Origin: Opacimonas immobilis
GTDB lineage: Bacteria > Pseudomonadota > Gammaproteobacteria > Enterobacterales > Alteromonadaceae
Reading direction: 5' to 3'
NCBI RefSeq assembly: GCF_048282545.1
Contig: NZ_CP182485.1
Location: forward strand, 2,356,001-2,420,000
Length of the DNA stretch: 64,000 bases
This document shows positions 1-8,736 of this stretch, piece after piece. The notes beneath the pieces are model-generated. The model did not search any database. It was not told the origin of the DNA and saw only the letters and a list, made by a program, of their open reading frames with translations. Each line of letters opens with the position of its first letter. Within the stretch, counting starts at the first letter, position 1. Position numbers and translations under genes: made by a program.

Positions 1-60
1 TTGCAACCAGGGCAAAAGCTGACCTTAATCGTAGACGTAACACGAACCGGTACAATTTAA
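1..60 (+). CDS. C-terminal fragment of an exported or LysM-type protein
   Basis: Frame 1 is open from the first base and ends in TAA at 58-60, giving 19 residues that end in VTRTGTI. The stretch LQPGQKL resembles the closing part of a LysM peptidoglycan-binding repeat, as found at the end of MltD-like lytic transglycosylases. The rest of the gene lies outside the window, so the identity is a guess from a few residues. The gene converges on cysS. Confidence 0.35.
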   Translation: MQPGQKLTLIVDVTRTGTI

Positions 61-115
61 ATCTACTTCGCCCATGGCTCATGCTATATTGGCTTAGGCT
101 TTGCGTCATGCAGCC

Positions 116-1495
116 CTAAGCTTTACGCCATGTTGTTCCTTGGGCACTGTCTTCGATAACAATTCCCATCGCCGTTAGAGCATCTCTTGCCGCATCTGCT
201 GCCGCCCAATCCTTATCCAAACGAGCTTGTTTTCGTTGCTGAATGAGAGCTTCAATTTGTTCGACATCGACATCATCCCCCGCTTGCAAAAACGCATCTG
301 GTGCACTTTGTAAACACCCTAAGATCTCACCAAGCCCCAGCAATACCCTAGCTAGTTTAGCCGCCTCTTCCGGCTCTGAAGCTTTGGCAATATTCAGCGC
401 TCGTGCACAGTCAAACATCACTGACATCGCAACTGGCGTATTAAAATCGTCATTCATTGCTGCTTCGAAACGCTCAAGGTATCCACCATAACTTAGATCA
501 GTATGTGCATCAGGCGTCACATCACGTAGTGCTGTATAAAGACGCTCGAGTGACGCTTGCGCCTGAGCAATGTTATCTTGTGAATAAGAGAGCTGGCTGC
601 GGTAATGCGCAGACATCAAGAAAAATCTCAGTGTTTCTGGATGATGTTCAGCCAACACGTCGCGCAATGTAAAAAAGTTACCCAAGGATTTGGACATCTT
701 TTCATTGTCGACCTGAACCATACCAGTGTGTACCCAGTAGTTTACATAAGGCGTATCAAAGGCACAGCAAGATTGCGCAATTTCGTTTTCGTGGTGTGGG
801 AAGGTCAAATCAGAACCGCCCCCATGAATATCGAAATGCTCGCCCAAATGTTTGTGATTCATTGCTGAACACTCAATATGCCAGCCCGGTCGCCCTGCAC
901 CCCATGGTGAGTCCCAGAATGGTTCACCAGGCTTCACCGTTTTCCACAACACAAAATCCAGTGGATCGCGTTTATCTTGGTCTACATCGACGCGAGCACC
1001 GGCTTGCAATTGCTCCAAATCCTGTTTGCTGAGTTTGCCGTAATCTTTATAAGATTTAACCGAAAATAGCACATCACCATTATCAGCCACATACGCGTGC
1101 TTTTTGTCAATCAAGCGTTGGATGACATCGATAATTTCATTCATGTGCGTGGTAACCCGAGGTTCAATATCAGGTGGTAACAAATTCAGCGCTGCAAAAT
1201 CCTCATGCATCATCGCAATCGTTCGCTCGGTTAATTCCGATGTAGACTCATTATTGGCCATTGCGCGAGCAATGATTTTGTCATCGACATCGGTAATGTT
1301 GCGCACATAATTCACTTGAAAACCCAAATGACGTAAATACCGCACCATGATGTCAAAGCTTAAATAAGTGCGGGCATGTCCCATATGCGACAAATCGTAA
1401 ACAGTGATACCGCAGACATACAAACCGACAATACCTGGCTGACGTGGTTTGAATATGGCTTTTTCTCGGTTTAACGTATTGTATATTTGTAACAT
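116..1495 (-). CDS. cysS: Cysteinyl-tRNA synthetase
   Basis: Class I aminoacyl-tRNA synthetase that charges tRNA-Cys in the cytoplasm. The 459 residues match the usual length (461 in E. coli). The HIGH signature appears as HMGH at 37-40 and the KMSKS loop at 266-270. The zinc ligands that select cysteine are all present: C28, C209, H234 and E238. It is divergent from ppiB across about 150 bases, the same arrangement as in E. coli. Seen: motifs and length. Known: family role. Nothing unusual. Confidence 0.98.
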   Translation of the reverse strand: MLQIYNTLNREKAIFKPRQPGIVGLYVCGITVYDLSHMGHARTYLSFDIMVRYLRHLGFQVNYVRNITDVDDKIIARAMANNESTSELTERTIAMMHEDFAALNLLPPDIEPRVTTHMNEIIDVIQRLIDKKHAYVADNGDVLFSVKSYKDYGKLSKQDLEQLQAGARVDVDQDKRDPLDFVLWKTVKPGEPFWDSPWGAGRPGWHIECSAMNHKHLGEHFDIHGGGSDLTFPHHENEIAQSCCAFDTPYVNYWVHTGMVQVDNEKMSKSLGNFFTLRDVLAEHHPETLRFFLMSAHYRSQLSYSQDNIAQAQASLERLYTALRDVTPDAHTDLSYGGYLERFEAAMNDDFNTPVAMSVMFDCARALNIAKASEPEEAAKLARVLLGLGEILGCLQSAPDAFLQAGDDVDVEQIEALIQQRKQARLDKDWAAADAARDALTAMGIVIEDSAQGTTWRKA

Positions 1496-1645
1496 AGGTT
1501 TGGCTTAAGTAATTAGATAGAAGGAGATTTGTCAGGATTATACCATTAATGCAATTAGTTGAAACTGGCAAAAAGTCTGCTTTGGCTTGCAAGCAAACGA
1601 TTTTTAAGTATTATTGCGCCCTTATCAACGAATTGGAGCGTCCTT

Positions 1646-2146
1646 ATGACTACCGTTACTTTAGAAACAAACCACGGTGCAATCACCTTAGAATTGAACG
1701 CAGAAAAAGCGCCAAAAACGGTCGAAAACTTTTTATCTTATGTTAACGATGGTTTCTTTGATGGGACTATCTTCCACCGTGTAATCAAAGGTTTTATGAT
1801 CCAAGGCGGTGGTTTTACTCCAGATATGGAACAAAAATCGACTAAAGATGCCATTGACAACGAAGCCAACAACGGCCTGACCAACGTCAAAGGCAGTATT
1901 GCCATGGCGCGTACAAATGATCCGCATTCCGCTACGTCGCAGTTTTTTATTAACGTTCGCGATAATGACTTTTTGAACTTTAGCTCTGAATCAGGCAGTG
2001 GTTGGGGCTATTGTGTATTTGGCCAAGTCACAGCCGGTATCGAAGTGGTTGAAGCAATTGAAAACGTGGCGACCGGTAATCATGGTTTTCACCAAGATGT
2101 GCCTTTAGAATCAGTTGTAATTGAAAAGGCAACTGTCTCGGCTTAA
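1646..2146 (+). CDS. ppiB: Peptidyl-prolyl cis-trans isomerase B (cyclophilin)
   Basis: Cytoplasmic cyclophilin of 166 residues that catalyses proline isomerisation. The active-site segments are FHRV at 43-46, SIAMAR at 84-89 and QFFINV at 99-104. An upstream in-frame ATG at 1559 would add 29 residues absent from the family. The start at 1646 is preceded by GGAG seven bases away and begins MTTVTLETNHG as cyclophilins do, so I chose it. The stop overlaps the lpxH start (TAATG), implying translational coupling. Confidence 0.96.
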   Translation: MTTVTLETNHGAITLELNAEKAPKTVENFLSYVNDGFFDGTIFHRVIKGFMIQGGGFTPDMEQKSTKDAIDNEANNGLTNVKGSIAMARTNDPHSATSQFFINVRDNDFLNFSSESGSGWGYCVFGQVTAGIEVVEAIENVATGNHGFHQDVPLESVVIEKATVSA

Positions 2147-2880
2147 TGGGCGAATTCACTTACTTCATCTCCGATCTGCATTTGTCTGCAGATCGGCCCG
2201 ATATCACTCAATGCTTATTACATTTTCTTGAACATGAAGCGCCGCATGCCGACGCGCTTTATGTGTTAGGTGATTTGTTTGAGGTGTGGCTGGGAGATGA
2301 TGATATTACCCCATTTAGCGAGCAAATTGCCTACGCGTTTAAGGCGCTCTCTGTCTCAACTCCTGTGTATTTTTTACATGGTAATCGCGATTTTGCTCTC
2401 AAAAAACGCTATGCCAAACGCGCTGGATTTACCTTACTTCCGGAACAGGTCGTCATTGACTTATATGGTACACCCACCGTGTTGTTACACGGCGATGAGA
2501 TGTGTACTCTTGATGTGGAGTACATGAAGTTTCGCAAAAAAGCGCGTTCTTGGTGGTGGCCAAGGCTCATGCTTGCCCTTCCCTTATCTGTTCGACGTCG
2601 AATTGCAGAAAAAGGACGAAATGTCTCCAAAAACAATAAACAACAGCTTGCGAGGGATATCATGGATGTCACACCAAGTGAAGTCATTAAGGTGTTTGGC
2701 AAACACAATGTGCACAGAATGATCCACGGTCACACCCATCGACCGGCCATTCATCTGCATGAGGTCAACGGCCAGAAAGCAACTCGAGTGGTATTAGGAG
2801 ATTGGTATACTCAAGGGGCTGTGTTACGCGTTAGCGCCACTGGTATTGAGTTAGAGACAAGAACCTTTCCGTCTAGTTAA
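2146..2880 (+). CDS. lpxH: UDP-2,3-diacylglucosamine diphosphatase
   Basis: Peripheral membrane hydrolase of lipid A synthesis that splits UDP-2,3-diacylglucosamine into lipid X and UMP. The calcineurin-like metal site is complete: D10 and H12 in SDLH, D43 in GDLFE, N80 in HGNRD, H115 in LLHGD, and GHTH at 195-198. 244 residues, as in E. coli (240). It shares one base with the ppiB stop and converges on miaE with a four-base overlap. No sign of disruption. Confidence 0.97.
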   Translation: MGEFTYFISDLHLSADRPDITQCLLHFLEHEAPHADALYVLGDLFEVWLGDDDITPFSEQIAYAFKALSVSTPVYFLHGNRDFALKKRYAKRAGFTLLPEQVVIDLYGTPTVLLHGDEMCTLDVEYMKFRKKARSWWWPRLMLALPLSVRRRIAEKGRNVSKNNKQQLARDIMDVTPSEVIKVFGKHNVHRMIHGHTHRPAIHLHEVNGQKATRVVLGDWYTQGAVLRVSATGIELETRTFPSS

Positions 2881-3653
2881 GCCACTCTCAACGCTTGCGC
2901 TGGCGTGCCAGAATGAAACTTAAAATCGTCATCTTCATCCGTAATCGCTTTGGCTTCAATGCCACCAAAATACGCAATACGATCACTGATATCTGTTTTG
3001 GCAAAACTTTGCGCTAAACTCAGATAATCTTGGTAATGACGGGCTTCGGACCGCAACAAAGAAATGTAAAACTCGCCTAATTGGGGATCAACATGCGGTG
3101 CTAACCGGGCAAATCGTTCGCAAGAGCGTGCTTCGATATAAGCACCACAGATGAGTTTATCAACGAGCGCAGCTGGCTCGTAAGTGCGCATATGGCTCAA
3201 TAATGTTTTGGCATAACGAGAAGACGTCGTGTACTCATACTCCACACCATACACTTGCATCATCTCTAATACTTGATAGAAATGGTGCAACTCCTCTTTG
3301 ATCAACAACACCATTTTATCAATCAAATCTTGATTCTCGGGCGACTGAGCGCGTGGGATCATGGTTTTCTTTAACGTATTGCAGTTTGCGAGGTCTTGCC
3401 ACTGCCCTTTTTTGCGATACGTAAAATCCTCATAAGGTTTTAACCACTCCAATAACGCATCAGAAGATGCATCATCTACCGCATATTTGCGGATCAACAA
3501 CATCGCGGTTTGTGCAGCTTTTAGCTCACAGACCATATGATCACGTAATACAACAGATAAGTGTTCAGGACGTTTTGCCATGTCAATCCAAGCTTGTGGT
3601 GTGTCACAATGCAAAAAATCGGTTACTGGCTTTAATAAATGTTCAATATTCAT
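2877..3653 (-). CDS. miaE: tRNA-(ms2io6A37) hydroxylase
   Basis: Diiron monooxygenase of 258 residues that hydroxylates the isopentenyl group of 2-methylthio-N6-isopentenyladenosine at tRNA position 37. The ferritin-like iron ligands can be read: E43 in the CELKAA helix, E120/E121 with H124 in KEELHHF, E174, and E203 with H206 in SEARH. The opening, FLHCDTPQAW, is typical of MiaE. It reads towards lpxH, and its 3' end overlaps it by four bases. Confidence 0.92.
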   Translation of the reverse strand: MNIEHLLKPVTDFLHCDTPQAWIDMAKRPEHLSVVLRDHMVCELKAAQTAMLLIRKYAVDDASSDALLEWLKPYEDFTYRKKGQWQDLANCNTLKKTMIPRAQSPENQDLIDKMVLLIKEELHHFYQVLEMMQVYGVEYEYTTSSRYAKTLLSHMRTYEPAALVDKLICGAYIEARSCERFARLAPHVDPQLGEFYISLLRSEARHYQDYLSLAQSFAKTDISDRIAYFGGIEAKAITDEDDDFKFHSGTPAQALRVA

Positions 3654-3965
3654 GATTTTGATATCAAAATAATGGTTTTAATTTCACGACTTTATTTTAC
3701 CATCATTTTCATTAGAAATAATCGATAGGACGTATATACAAAAAATTGATTTGACTTATGGCGATTAAAACACCATATTTGTTATACGTTTGTTAACAAA
3801 ATAATATCAATATAACATTCTACTGTGCATTTAATGCACTAAAAGCAAGAACCCTGTAGTGACGCCATGCGGTATTCCAGATATTTGACTCATGTGATGT
3901 GTCTTTGGAAGCGGTACAAAGTGAAGGATGGCAAAGCTACATTAGCCCCTTAAAGGAGTAACTTT
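3654..3965. other. Gene-free divergent region with a 12-bp palindrome
   Basis: AT-rich stretch of 312 bases between divergent miaE and the Yip1 gene, presumably carrying both promoters. TTTGTTAACAAA at 3789-3800 is a perfect palindrome in an AT-rich background and could be an operator. A loose TTGACT...ATATTT pair lies near 3750-3776. A clear ribosome binding site (AAAGGAG) precedes the Yip1 gene. I see no RNA gene or coding region here. Confidence 0.4.
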
Positions 3966-4562
3966 ATGTTATTGAACCATTTGTTTGGACTGTATACCCA
4001 CCCCAAAGAAGAATGGCAAACGATTGATCGCACCAAAGAAACATTCGCTTATCCACTCAGTCACATCGCAATTATTTCATTGATACCCGCAGTGTGTAGT
4101 TATATTGCCTCCGCCAAAATTGGCTGGAGTATCGGTGCTGGTGACTTAATCAAAATGACCAACGAATCGGCGTTGTTTATGTCTGTTGGAATGTATTTCG
4201 GATTATTTTTAGGCGTGATTTGCTTAGCGTTTATGATCCAAGATTTGGCAGAAGTGTTTGATGCAAAGCCAACGATTACCCAATCACTTGAGTTGGCAGC
4301 TTACACGGCAACACCTTTATTTATGGTCGGTTTTGCGGCCCTATATCCCGTCTTGTGGTTTGTCGCAATGGTCGGTTTAGCAGGGTTAGCCTACTCCGTT
4401 TACTTACTGTATTCAGGCGTACCCATCTTAATGCATATTCCTGAAGAAAAAGGCTTTATATACGCTAGTACCGTAGTGACGTGTGGATTGGTTCTATTAT
4501 CGATACTTATGGCTTTATCTGTGATTTTATTACAGTCTGGTTCGGCTATTACCTACATCTAA
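3966..4562 (+). CDS. Yip1-domain inner membrane protein
   Basis: 198 residues with about five hydrophobic helices (roughly 34-55, 70-95, 112-135, 136-158, 170-192) and an N-terminal HLFGLYTHPKEEW motif. This opening and layout are typical of the bacterial Yip1 family (YohC-like). Its function in bacteria is not well established. The start is supported by AAAGGAG seven to eight bases upstream. It stands alone between miaE and purF and ends at a bidirectional hairpin terminator. Confidence 0.85.
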   Translation: MLLNHLFGLYTHPKEEWQTIDRTKETFAYPLSHIAIISLIPAVCSYIASAKIGWSIGAGDLIKMTNESALFMSVGMYFGLFLGVICLAFMIQDLAEVFDAKPTITQSLELAAYTATPLFMVGFAALYPVLWFVAMVGLAGLAYSVYLLYSGVPILMHIPEEKGFIYASTVVTCGLVLLSILMALSVILLQSGSAITYI

Positions 4563-4581
4563 ATTCATACGTATTAACCAA

Positions 4582-4613
4582 AAAAGCCCGATGACTGTTG
4601 TTATCGGGCTTTT
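4582..4613. terminator. Bidirectional intrinsic terminator
   Basis: The arms AAAAGCCCGAT (4582-4592) and ATCGGGCTTTT (4603-4613) are fully complementary around a 10-base loop. T-rich tracts lie on both strands. It sits between the convergent Yip1 gene and purF and can end transcripts from both. Confidence 0.9.
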
Positions 4614-4644
4614 GTTTTATCTGTATTGGTTGCGTCTCGACGCA

Positions 4645-6162
4645 TCAATCCGTAAGGTTATGCACCTCAATATTACTCAGCTCGGCTTGAATCGTGGGCG
4701 ATTTTTTGGCACCTTCTGAGCGAGCATTGTCTACGCGCTCAAGATACGCTTGATCGACATCGCCTGTAATATATTGACCGTCAAATACTGAAGTTTCAAA
4801 ACGCGATACTTTTGGGTTTTCTTCTCGAACCGCATCTACTAGGTCACCGATATCTTGGAAAATCAAACCGTCAGCTTGAATTAAAGCCGCAATTTGCTCG
4901 TTTTCTCGACCGTATGCAATCAATTCATTAGCAGATGGCATATCAATACCATACACATTGGGGAAACGGATTTCTGGAGCAGCCGACGCAAAATACACCT
5001 TCTTGGCACCAGACTCACGTGCCATCTCAATGATTTGTTCTGACGTAGTACCACGCACAATAGAGTCGTCGACCAAGAGAACGTTTTTGCCTCTGAACTC
5101 AGAACTAATGGCGTTGAGCTTACGGCGCACGGACTTGCGTCGCTGAGTTTGCCCAGGCATGATGAAGGTTCGGCCGATGTAACGGTTTTTCACAAAACCT
5201 TGTCGATAAGGTAATTCTAACGTGTTTGCTATTTGTAAAGCTACGTCCATGGACGTTTCTGGAATCGGGATGACTACATCAATATCAATATCCGCCCATT
5301 CACGTTTAATTTTTTCCCCGAGTTTCTTACCCATGTTCACTCGTGATGCATAGACCGAAATGCCGTCGATATATGAGTCTGGTCGAGCAAAATACACAAA
5401 TTCAAAAATACATGGAGAATAAATTGGATCAGCAAAACACTGTTTGGTGTGCAACTCACCCTGATTCGTAATATAAACAGCTTCGCCAGGTTCAACATCG
5501 CGCATAAACTCAAAACCAACGGCATCAAGCGCGACACTCTCAGAAGCCACCATGTACTCAATGCCAAACTCGCTATGACGTTGCCCTAAAGCAAGTGGAC
5601 GAATGCCATGTGGGTCACGAAACGCCACCATACCATTGCCAATGATTGCAGCAACAACCGCGTAGGCACCGCGAATTTGTTGATGCACTCGAGTGACAGC
5701 GGTAAACACTTCATCCGGCGAAATCGTCATATCCCGACAGTGTCCTAATTCGTGAGCAAATATATTAAGTAAAATCTCAGAATCCGATGTTGTGTTGATA
5801 TGACGTCTGGCTTTTTGTGATACTTCTTCGGCAAGCTCGTGGGCATTGGTCAAGTTACCATTATGCGCGAAGGCGATGCCATAAGGTGAGTTAACATAAA
5901 ACGGCTGTGCTTCGGCTGAGCTTGATGAGCCTGCCGTCGGGTAGCGACAATGGCCAATCCCTATGTTCCCGGTGAGACGCTTCATATGACGTGTATGAAA
6001 TACATCACGAACCAAACCATTGGCCTTTCTCAAATGAAAATTACCATGATCTATGGTCATGATACCAGCGGCGTCCTGTCCGCGGTGTTGTAGCACTGTA
6101 AGCCCGTCATATATTTCTTGAGCAACGGAGCTTTTACTAACAATACCGACTATGCCACACAT
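4645..6162 (-). CDS. purF: Amidophosphoribosyltransferase
   Basis: First committed enzyme of purine synthesis: transfers glutamine amide nitrogen to PRPP to form phosphoribosylamine. 505 residues, the E. coli length. The N-terminal glutaminase nucleophile is C2 in MCGIVGI, exposed after Met removal. The PRPP-binding loop reads LLVDDSIVRGTTS in the C-terminal transferase domain. It follows cvpA by 11 bases in the conserved dedD-cvpA-purF order and ends at a strong hairpin. Confidence 0.98.
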   Translation of the reverse strand: MCGIVGIVSKSSVAQEIYDGLTVLQHRGQDAAGIMTIDHGNFHLRKANGLVRDVFHTRHMKRLTGNIGIGHCRYPTAGSSSSAEAQPFYVNSPYGIAFAHNGNLTNAHELAEEVSQKARRHINTTSDSEILLNIFAHELGHCRDMTISPDEVFTAVTRVHQQIRGAYAVVAAIIGNGMVAFRDPHGIRPLALGQRHSEFGIEYMVASESVALDAVGFEFMRDVEPGEAVYITNQGELHTKQCFADPIYSPCIFEFVYFARPDSYIDGISVYASRVNMGKKLGEKIKREWADIDIDVVIPIPETSMDVALQIANTLELPYRQGFVKNRYIGRTFIMPGQTQRRKSVRRKLNAISSEFRGKNVLLVDDSIVRGTTSEQIIEMARESGAKKVYFASAAPEIRFPNVYGIDMPSANELIAYGRENEQIAALIQADGLIFQDIGDLVDAVREENPKVSRFETSVFDGQYITGDVDQAYLERVDNARSEGAKKSPTIQAELSNIEVHNLTD

Positions 6163-6173
6163 GTTTTACCTAC

Positions 6174-6671
6174 TTACGATTCTGCTGGGGGTTGTAAAAA
6201 AGTTGAGTTTTGTTGTACGTATTCAAAAAACCATCGAATCACCACATCAAACTCAGGGATCAATACCGATGCTTGCCACGCATCGGCTTTTGCTAAACTG
6301 GTAAACGTATCAACAAAAAACAGTACTGCTGATACAATCAAAATACCGCGGAGGCCACCAAAAACCATACCTAATATTCGGTCTGTTCCTGATAATCCAG
6401 ACACTTGGACAAGCTGACCCAATGTATAGTTGACAAAGGAACCCACTAAAATCGTCGCGACAAACAATATCGCAATCGCGGCACCGTTTTGCCACATTGG
6501 GTTCTGGATTTGGGTAAGAAACGTTGCAACTTGAGGATAAAAATTTGATGCAACAAAAAAAGCGGTTAACCAAACAATAAGAGAAACGGCTTCTTTGACA
6601 AATCCGCGCACAAGACTAACGACTGCAGATAAGCCGATAATACCGAGAATTGTAAAATCTACCCAATTCAT
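6174..6671 (-). CDS. cvpA: CvpA family membrane protein
   Basis: 165-residue inner membrane protein with four hydrophobic segments (about 5-25, 30-50, 63-85, 100-122), matching CvpA, first linked to colicin V production and later to envelope stress. The opening MNWVDFTILGIIG is characteristic. It sits directly upstream of purF, the usual pairing. Its biochemical activity is unknown. A plausible promoter with a GC-rich discriminator lies in the 86-base gap behind dedD. Confidence 0.93.
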   Translation of the reverse strand: MNWVDFTILGIIGLSAVVSLVRGFVKEAVSLIVWLTAFFVASNFYPQVATFLTQIQNPMWQNGAAIAILFVATILVGSFVNYTLGQLVQVSGLSGTDRILGMVFGGLRGILIVSAVLFFVDTFTSLAKADAWQASVLIPEFDVVIRWFFEYVQQNSTFLQPPAES

Positions 6672-6726
6672 GAATTCATCTTATTGGTTAAACATGCCTA
6701 GCTGGCTTGTTTGTTAACGTGCGCGC

Positions 6727-6754
6727 ATTTTACCAGAAGCTTGCACAGTTGCCA
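6727..6754 (-). promoter_or_regulatory. Possible sigma70 promoter for cvpA-purF
   Basis: On the minus strand TGGCAA (6749-6754), a 16-base spacer and TAAAAT (6727-6732) are followed by a GCGCGC discriminator. The fit to consensus is moderate. I looked for and did not find a convincing PurR operator. Confidence 0.35.
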
Positions 6755-6757
6755 CTG

Positions 6758-7438
6758 TTATTTGATCTCAAACGGTGTAATTCGACCGGTTAATCCAGTG
6801 ATTTCTTTTAGATGAGGCAAGGCTTCGTCTAATTTTGATTGGTTAATTTCAGGTCCTACAAATACCTTTGTGAGCTTACCAGAAGGTGTTTGAATTGGAC
6901 GGGTAAATGTACGATATCCTGCTTTTTCAACCTTGCGCACTAAGTCTCGAACATTCTTTTGATGTTTGAAACTGCCAAGTTGAACCACCCAACCTGCACC
7001 TTCTTGTTTGGTTTTGGTCAACAACGTTTGTTGCGCGAGGCTTTCATCTACCTCAACGGTTTCAGGAGACTGAATAGTTGGCTTAGCAACATCAACTTCT
7101 GAACTAGACTTTGGTTCAGCGTTATTGTCAATTTTTTGAGCTAGGTTTGATTGTGGTTCACCGCTATTGGATTCGGCTTTGTCTGATTGACTTTCACTCT
7201 CGAGATCCAAAGCGCTTTGATTGTGAACTTCAGGTTTGTACGTCGCTTTATCAATCACTTCAGCACTGGAAAGAGATAAATTACGGCTTTGTAACTCTAC
7301 TTCGGGTGTTGGTGGAATCACGACTTGAATATCTTCACGCACGCGCTTTTTCCCATCCAAATATTCAGGTAAAAATATTACGGCTAGCGCAACTAATATA
7401 AAGGTGCCGACTAGACGATTTTTTAAAGCCGTATTCAC
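6758..7438 (-). CDS. dedD: DedD-like SPOR-domain division protein
   Basis: 226 residues: one N-terminal membrane helix (about 9-27), a long charged and polar linker rich in S, E and Q (about 45-145), and a C-terminal SPOR domain (about 148-224) starting GWVVQLGSFKHQKN. SPOR domains bind denuded septal peptidoglycan. DedD is a non-essential division protein. Its stop overlaps the folC start region (4 bases shared), and the position between folC and cvpA matches E. coli. Confidence 0.9.
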   Translation of the reverse strand: MNTALKNRLVGTFILVALAVIFLPEYLDGKKRVREDIQVVIPPTPEVELQSRNLSLSSAEVIDKATYKPEVHNQSALDLESESQSDKAESNSGEPQSNLAQKIDNNAEPKSSSEVDVAKPTIQSPETVEVDESLAQQTLLTKTKQEGAGWVVQLGSFKHQKNVRDLVRKVEKAGYRTFTRPIQTPSGKLTKVFVGPEINQSKLDEALPHLKEITGLTGRITPFEIK

Positions 7439-8736
7439 TTATCCACCTGTGAATTATCCTTCGAGTTAAAATCGATTAATGCTTGTTGAACCGCACTTAC
7501 GGTAAAAAACGACCCTAATACTACCACTAATTCCACTTCATGTGCAGTTTTGTTCACCCCAACCAGCGCCTCTTGTGCATTGCAATAAACAGGCGTCTCT
7601 TCCACTGTCAGTTCATGCAGGTGTGTCAACAAAAGTGATTGCATGCTTTTAGCTGGTAACGCTCTGGGGATATCCAGTGATAAACAGTGCCATGACTTCA
7701 CCTTGTCAGCAAGAGGTTGCAATGTACCCCACACATCTTTGTCGGCCATCATTGCCACGATCACACTAATGTTGGAAACATTCTTAGCCTCAAGCCATGT
7801 CTTTAAATATTTTGCAGCATGAGGATTGTGCGCGACATCGAACAATATTTTATCTGGTTCACCATTCAGTGATGCCGTTTCCAATCTTCCTTCCATCTTG
7901 GTTTGCTCAATCACAGTGGTCAATTGCGAGTCACTAATATGCCAGCTAAGCACATCTATGACGGCCACACTGGTGGCTACATTATGATGAGGCATTTGGG
8001 GAATAGAAGTCGAAAATTGACGATTTAGACTATGGTAATGCCAGCGACCATCACTTACTGCGTGAGAAAAATCTTGGCCAACCCAAAAAGCGTTTGCTTG
8101 GTGCACTGTGACCGCTTTACGTAAGGTGTATGGTGGTTCACACTCACCAATCACGGCTGGCTTATACGGGCGCATAATACCTGCTTTTTCAGTCGCAATA
8201 AGTTCTCTGGTATCGCCAAGAAAGGCTTGATGATCAAGGCCAATCGAGGTGATTACTGCAAGGTCACAGTCGACGACATTTGTGGCATCTAACCGCCCAC
8301 CTAAGCCTACTTCCAACAACACACAATCAAGTTTAGCCTGTGCTAATAGAACCAATGCAGCGAGCGTACCAAACTCAAAATAAGTCAATGGAATATCGGC
8401 CCGAGCTTGCTCAACTACCCAAAACGCTTGAGCGTGCTGTTCAGCAGATAGCTGCTGCCCGTTTACGCGGACACGCTCCTCATACTGATGAATGTGCGGG
8501 GAGCTATAAACGCCAACAGAACGCAGAGTCGCAAGGGCAACTTGCTCAATTAGTGTGCACGTAGTTCCCTTGCCGTTGGTTCCAGCTACAGTGATGACGG
8601 TGGTACTTTCCCAATTAAGGGATAGCCGCTGATAGACTTCTCGGGTGCGATCAAGCCCTAACTCAATTTCAGAAGGGTGACTTGCTTCGATATAAACAAG
8701 CCACTGCTCAAGGTTCCAATCAGCTTTCGGGTTCAT
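7435..8736 (-). CDS. folC: Dihydrofolate synthase / folylpolyglutamate synthase
   Basis: 433-residue Mur-ligase-type enzyme that adds glutamate to dihydropteroate and to tetrahydrofolates. The ATP loop reads TVAGTNGKGTT near residue 50. The family segment YSSPH and the GLGGRLDATN motif follow, and DVAHNPHA lies in the C-terminal ligase domain. The 3' end overlaps dedD and the 5' end overlaps accD by 17 bases, so accD, folC and dedD are likely co-translated. Confidence 0.96.
   Translation of the reverse strand: MNPKADWNLEQWLVYIEASHPSEIELGLDRTREVYQRLSLNWESTTVITVAGTNGKGTTCTLIEQVALATLRSVGVYSSPHIHQYEERVRVNGQQLSAEQHAQAFWVVEQARADIPLTYFEFGTLAALVLLAQAKLDCVLLEVGLGGRLDATNVVDCDLAVITSIGLDHQAFLGDTRELIATEKAGIMRPYKPAVIGECEPPYTLRKAVTVHQANAFWVGQDFSHAVSDGRWHYHSLNRQFSTSIPQMPHHNVATSVAVIDVLSWHISDSQLTTVIEQTKMEGRLETASLNGEPDKILFDVAHNPHAAKYLKTWLEAKNVSNISVIVAMMADKDVWGTLQPLADKVKSWHCLSLDIPRALPAKSMQSLLLTHLHELTVEETPVYCNAQEALVGVNKTAHEVELVVVLGSFFTVSAVQQALIDFNSKDNSQVDK

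Noticed and set aside
61..120. Terminator between the partial first gene and cysS
   Set aside because: A GCTTAGG/CCTAAGC pairing exists but is imperfect, overlaps the cysS stop and has no T run.
1559..1645. 29-residue N-terminal extension of ppiB
   Set aside because: The extension has no counterpart in cyclophilins, and the downstream ATG has a good ribosome binding site.
6672..6757. PurR operator before cvpA-purF
   Set aside because: No sequence close to the ACGCAAACGTTTGCGT palindrome was found; only a promoter-like pair is present.
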